NCBI GenBank assembly: GCA_965223405.1
Contig: CBDCWO010000006.1
Span: forward strand, 1,798,001-1,862,000
DNA from: CBDCWO01 sp965223405
Lineage (GTDB): Bacteria; Bacteroidota; Bacteroidia; Chitinophagales; Saprospiraceae
Length of the DNA: 64,000 nt
Reading direction: 5' to 3'
Shown: in pieces, positions 62,488 through 64,000 of the stretch
Layout: each line of letters begins with the position of its first letter
Numbering within the stretch: position 1 is the stretch's first letter
Made by a program: the position numbers and the translations under genes
The notes under the pieces: generated by a model
Database searches by the model: none
What the model was told of the DNA's origin: nothing
Seen by the model: the letters and a program-made list of their open reading frames with translations, nothing else

Positions 62488-64000
62488 ATGTTAAATCAAT
62501 TGATTCGTTTTTTTCTGGAAAATAAGCTGGTAGCTTATCTCTTACTATTACTGTTCATAGGTTGGGGACTTGCTACCGCGCCTTTTGATTTTGGAATAAA
62601 AGACCTGCCTCGCGATCCTGTAGCGGTAGATGCTATCCCCGATATCGGTGAAAACCAGCAAATTGTATTTACTCAATGGATGGGCCGATCACCACAGGAT
62701 GTTGAAGATCAAATAACCTATCCCCTTACCACCGCCTTGCTTGGTATCCCTGGTGTAAAAAGTATCCGCAGTAACTCTATGTTCGGCTTTTCAAGCATTT
62801 ATGTCATTTTTAATGATGGTGTAGAATTTTATTGGAGCAGAAGTCGAATATTAGAAAAACTAAATTCCCTTCCTGCCAATACTTTGCCAGATGGTGTTCA
62901 ACCTACGTTAGGAGCGGATGCAACGGCACTAGGACAAATCTATTGGTATACACTTGAAGGGCGAGACCAGGAAGGTAACCCCACCGGTGGTTGGGATCTG
63001 CATGAACTTAGAACTATCCAGGATTTTTACGTCAGATATGGATTATCCTCTGCTGATGGAGTAGCGGAGGTAGCATCTATTGGGGGATTTGTAAAAGAAT
63101 ATCAAGTAGATGTTGATCCTGACGCAATGAAGGCACATCGCGTCAATCTGGAACAAGTAATGAATGCTATAAAAAACAGCAACATTGATGTTGGCGCGCA
63201 AACCATAGAAATTAACATGGCGGAATATTTTGTCCGTGGATTGGGTTATGTGCAGAAAGTAGAGGACATTGAAAAAAGTGTTATCACAGTCAACAATAAT
63301 GTTCCCGTACGAGTTGGTGACATTGCCAAAGTAAATCTTGCCCCGGCTACTCGAAGGGGGGTGTTAGACAAATCAGGAGCCGAAGCAGTAGGGGGAGTGG
63401 TAATTGCCAGATATGGGGCTAATCCTTTGGAAGTAATTAATAACATAAAGGATAAAATTACCGAAATTGAACCCGGACTTCCTTCCAAAACACTGAGGGA
63501 CGGGACGGTCTCACAAGTAAAAATCATTCCATTCTATGATCGTACCCAACTTATCAATGAAACGATAGGCACGCTTCAAGAAGCTCTTACACTCGAAATA
63601 TTAATAACAATTATTGTAGTGATATTGATGTTGATGAATTTAAAATCATCGATACTGGTTTCGGGCACTTTACCAGTTGCTGTTTTGATGTGCTTTATTG
63701 CAATGAAGTATTTTGGCGTCGATGCCAATATTGTTGCTTTATCCGGAATTGCGATCGCCATCGGAACCATGGTAGATATGGGGATTGTGTTGACAGAAAG
63801 TATGGTCAAACGAATTAATGAAGCCCCACCAGATGAATCTCTGTTAAAGAGTGTATATGAAGCAACGACAGAAGTAGCGTCTGCAGTAATTACGGCAGTG
63901 GCTACAACGGTAATCTCATTCCTTCCGGTATTTACTATGGAAGCTGCTGAAGGAAAATTGTTTAAGCCTTTGGCTTATACCAAAACCTTTGCTCTGGTCG
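62488..64000 (+). CDS. cusA: CusA/CzcA heavy-metal RND efflux permease, 3' end outside window
   Basis: ATG at 62488, 504 codons to the right edge of a protein of about 1,050-1,250. First helix NKLVAYLLLLLFIGWGLA. The porter domain includes VDAIPDIGENQQIVFTQWMGRSP, TLPDGVQPTLGADATALGQIYWYTL and an AGV/ASIGGFVKEYQVDVDP segment typical of CusA. The transmembrane part has TLEILITIIVVILMLMNLKSSILVS and IAIAIGTMVDMGIVL, with the Asp conserved in heavy-metal RND proteins. It exports Cu(I)/Ag(I) or Zn/Co/Cd from the periplasm. The HYC_CC_PP gene before it favours copper. MFP and OMF partners should lie beyond the window. Confidence 0.93.
   Translation, partial: MLNQLIRFFLENKLVAYLLLLLFIGWGLATAPFDFGIKDLPRDPVAVDAIPDIGENQQIVFTQWMGRSPQDVEDQITYPLTTALLGIPGVKSIRSNSMFGFSSIYVIFNDGVEFYWSRSRILEKLNSLPANTLPDGVQPTLGADATALGQIYWYTLEGRDQEGNPTGGWDLHELRTIQDFYVRYGLSSADGVAEVASIGGFVKEYQVDVDPDAMKAHRVNLEQVMNAIKNSNIDVGAQTIEINMAEYFVRGLGYVQKVEDIEKSVITVNNNVPVRVGDIAKVNLAPATRRGVLDKSGAEAVGGVVIARYGANPLEVINNIKDKITEIEPGLPSKTLRDGTVSQVKIIPFYDRTQLINETIGTLQEALTLEILITIIVVILMLMNLKSSILVSGTLPVAVLMCFIAMKYFGVDANIVALSGIAIAIGTMVDMGIVLTESMVKRINEAPPDESLLKSVYEATTEVASAVITAVATTVISFLPVFTMEAAEGKLFKPLAYTKTFALV

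Overview
The window looks like a chromosome segment of a Bacteroidota bacterium, most likely of the Saprospiria type. The reasons are: a type IX secretion type B C-terminal domain (21883-23430), an OMP_b-brl_3 TonB-dependent receptor, a HYC_CC_PP protein ahead of a CusA-type pump, LytS/LytTR signalling, a TPR-HTH sensor, TAnnTTTG-like promoter elements, weak Shine-Dalgarno sequences and moderate-to-low GC. The lineage is inferred from gene content, not from a marker search. No rRNA, tRNA or CRISPR array was seen.

Layout. 1-5.1 kb: a clostripain-type protease cut by the window edge, a frameshifted TPR/HTH regulator, a broken NmrA-like oxidoreductase and a possible group II intron relic. 5.1-11.9 kb: a DUF4442 thioesterase, a fatty-acid-hydroxylase-type membrane enzyme with a Crp/Fnr regulator, then a dehalogenase cluster. 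In that cluster HxlR and three GTATAC sites diverge from a frameshifted HLD-I-like dehalogenase, an SDR, an intact HLD-II dehalogenase and a DoxX gene broken by a stop codon and an integrase remnant. 12-21.2 kb: a defence operon on the minus strand, XRE-hsdR-hsdM-hsdS-AAA ATPase-HNH nuclease. It joins a type I restriction-modification system to a Septu-like ATPase/HNH pair, with all junctions overlapping or nearly so. A 17-bp direct repeat lies on both sides and an attC-like hairpin on one. 21.9-31 kb: a secreted T9SS protein, an M1 aminopeptidase, a non-coding tandem array with a period of about 1,025 bp, an outer-membrane porin and a Tat-exported Gfo/Idh/MocA oxidoreductase.

31-36 kb: a repeat-rich, gene-poor stretch holding an IS110-family element, whose 5' non-coding end is a candidate bridge RNA, plus an AAA_14/DUF4143 ATPase and a GIY-YIG remnant. 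36-47.5 kb: core genes mnmE and ppdK, a two-gene envelope pair of unknown function and a TonB-type receptor. 47.5-56.6 kb: a MORN-repeat/esterase fusion, a lipoprotein related to cholesterol-dependent cytolysins that lacks the classical undecapeptide, an unknown lipoprotein, a polytopic membrane protein, a CPBP protease and a frameshifted NTF2-like gene. 56.8-64 kb: a LytS/LytTR two-component pair, two DUF4386 membrane proteins with small ORFs and a PhzF-type protein, then HYC_CC_PP and the start of a CusA/CzcA metal-efflux pump that runs off the right edge.

Overall the window is a patchwork: core genes separated by long decayed intergenic stretches carrying dispersed repeats, gene relics and at least four one-base frameshifts. 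At least two of the frameshifts fall in homopolymer runs, so either active decay or consensus indel errors may explain them. The most notable parts are the hybrid defence operon, the undecapeptide-less cytolysin-like lipoprotein, the double dehalogenase cluster and the IS110 candidate bridge RNA.
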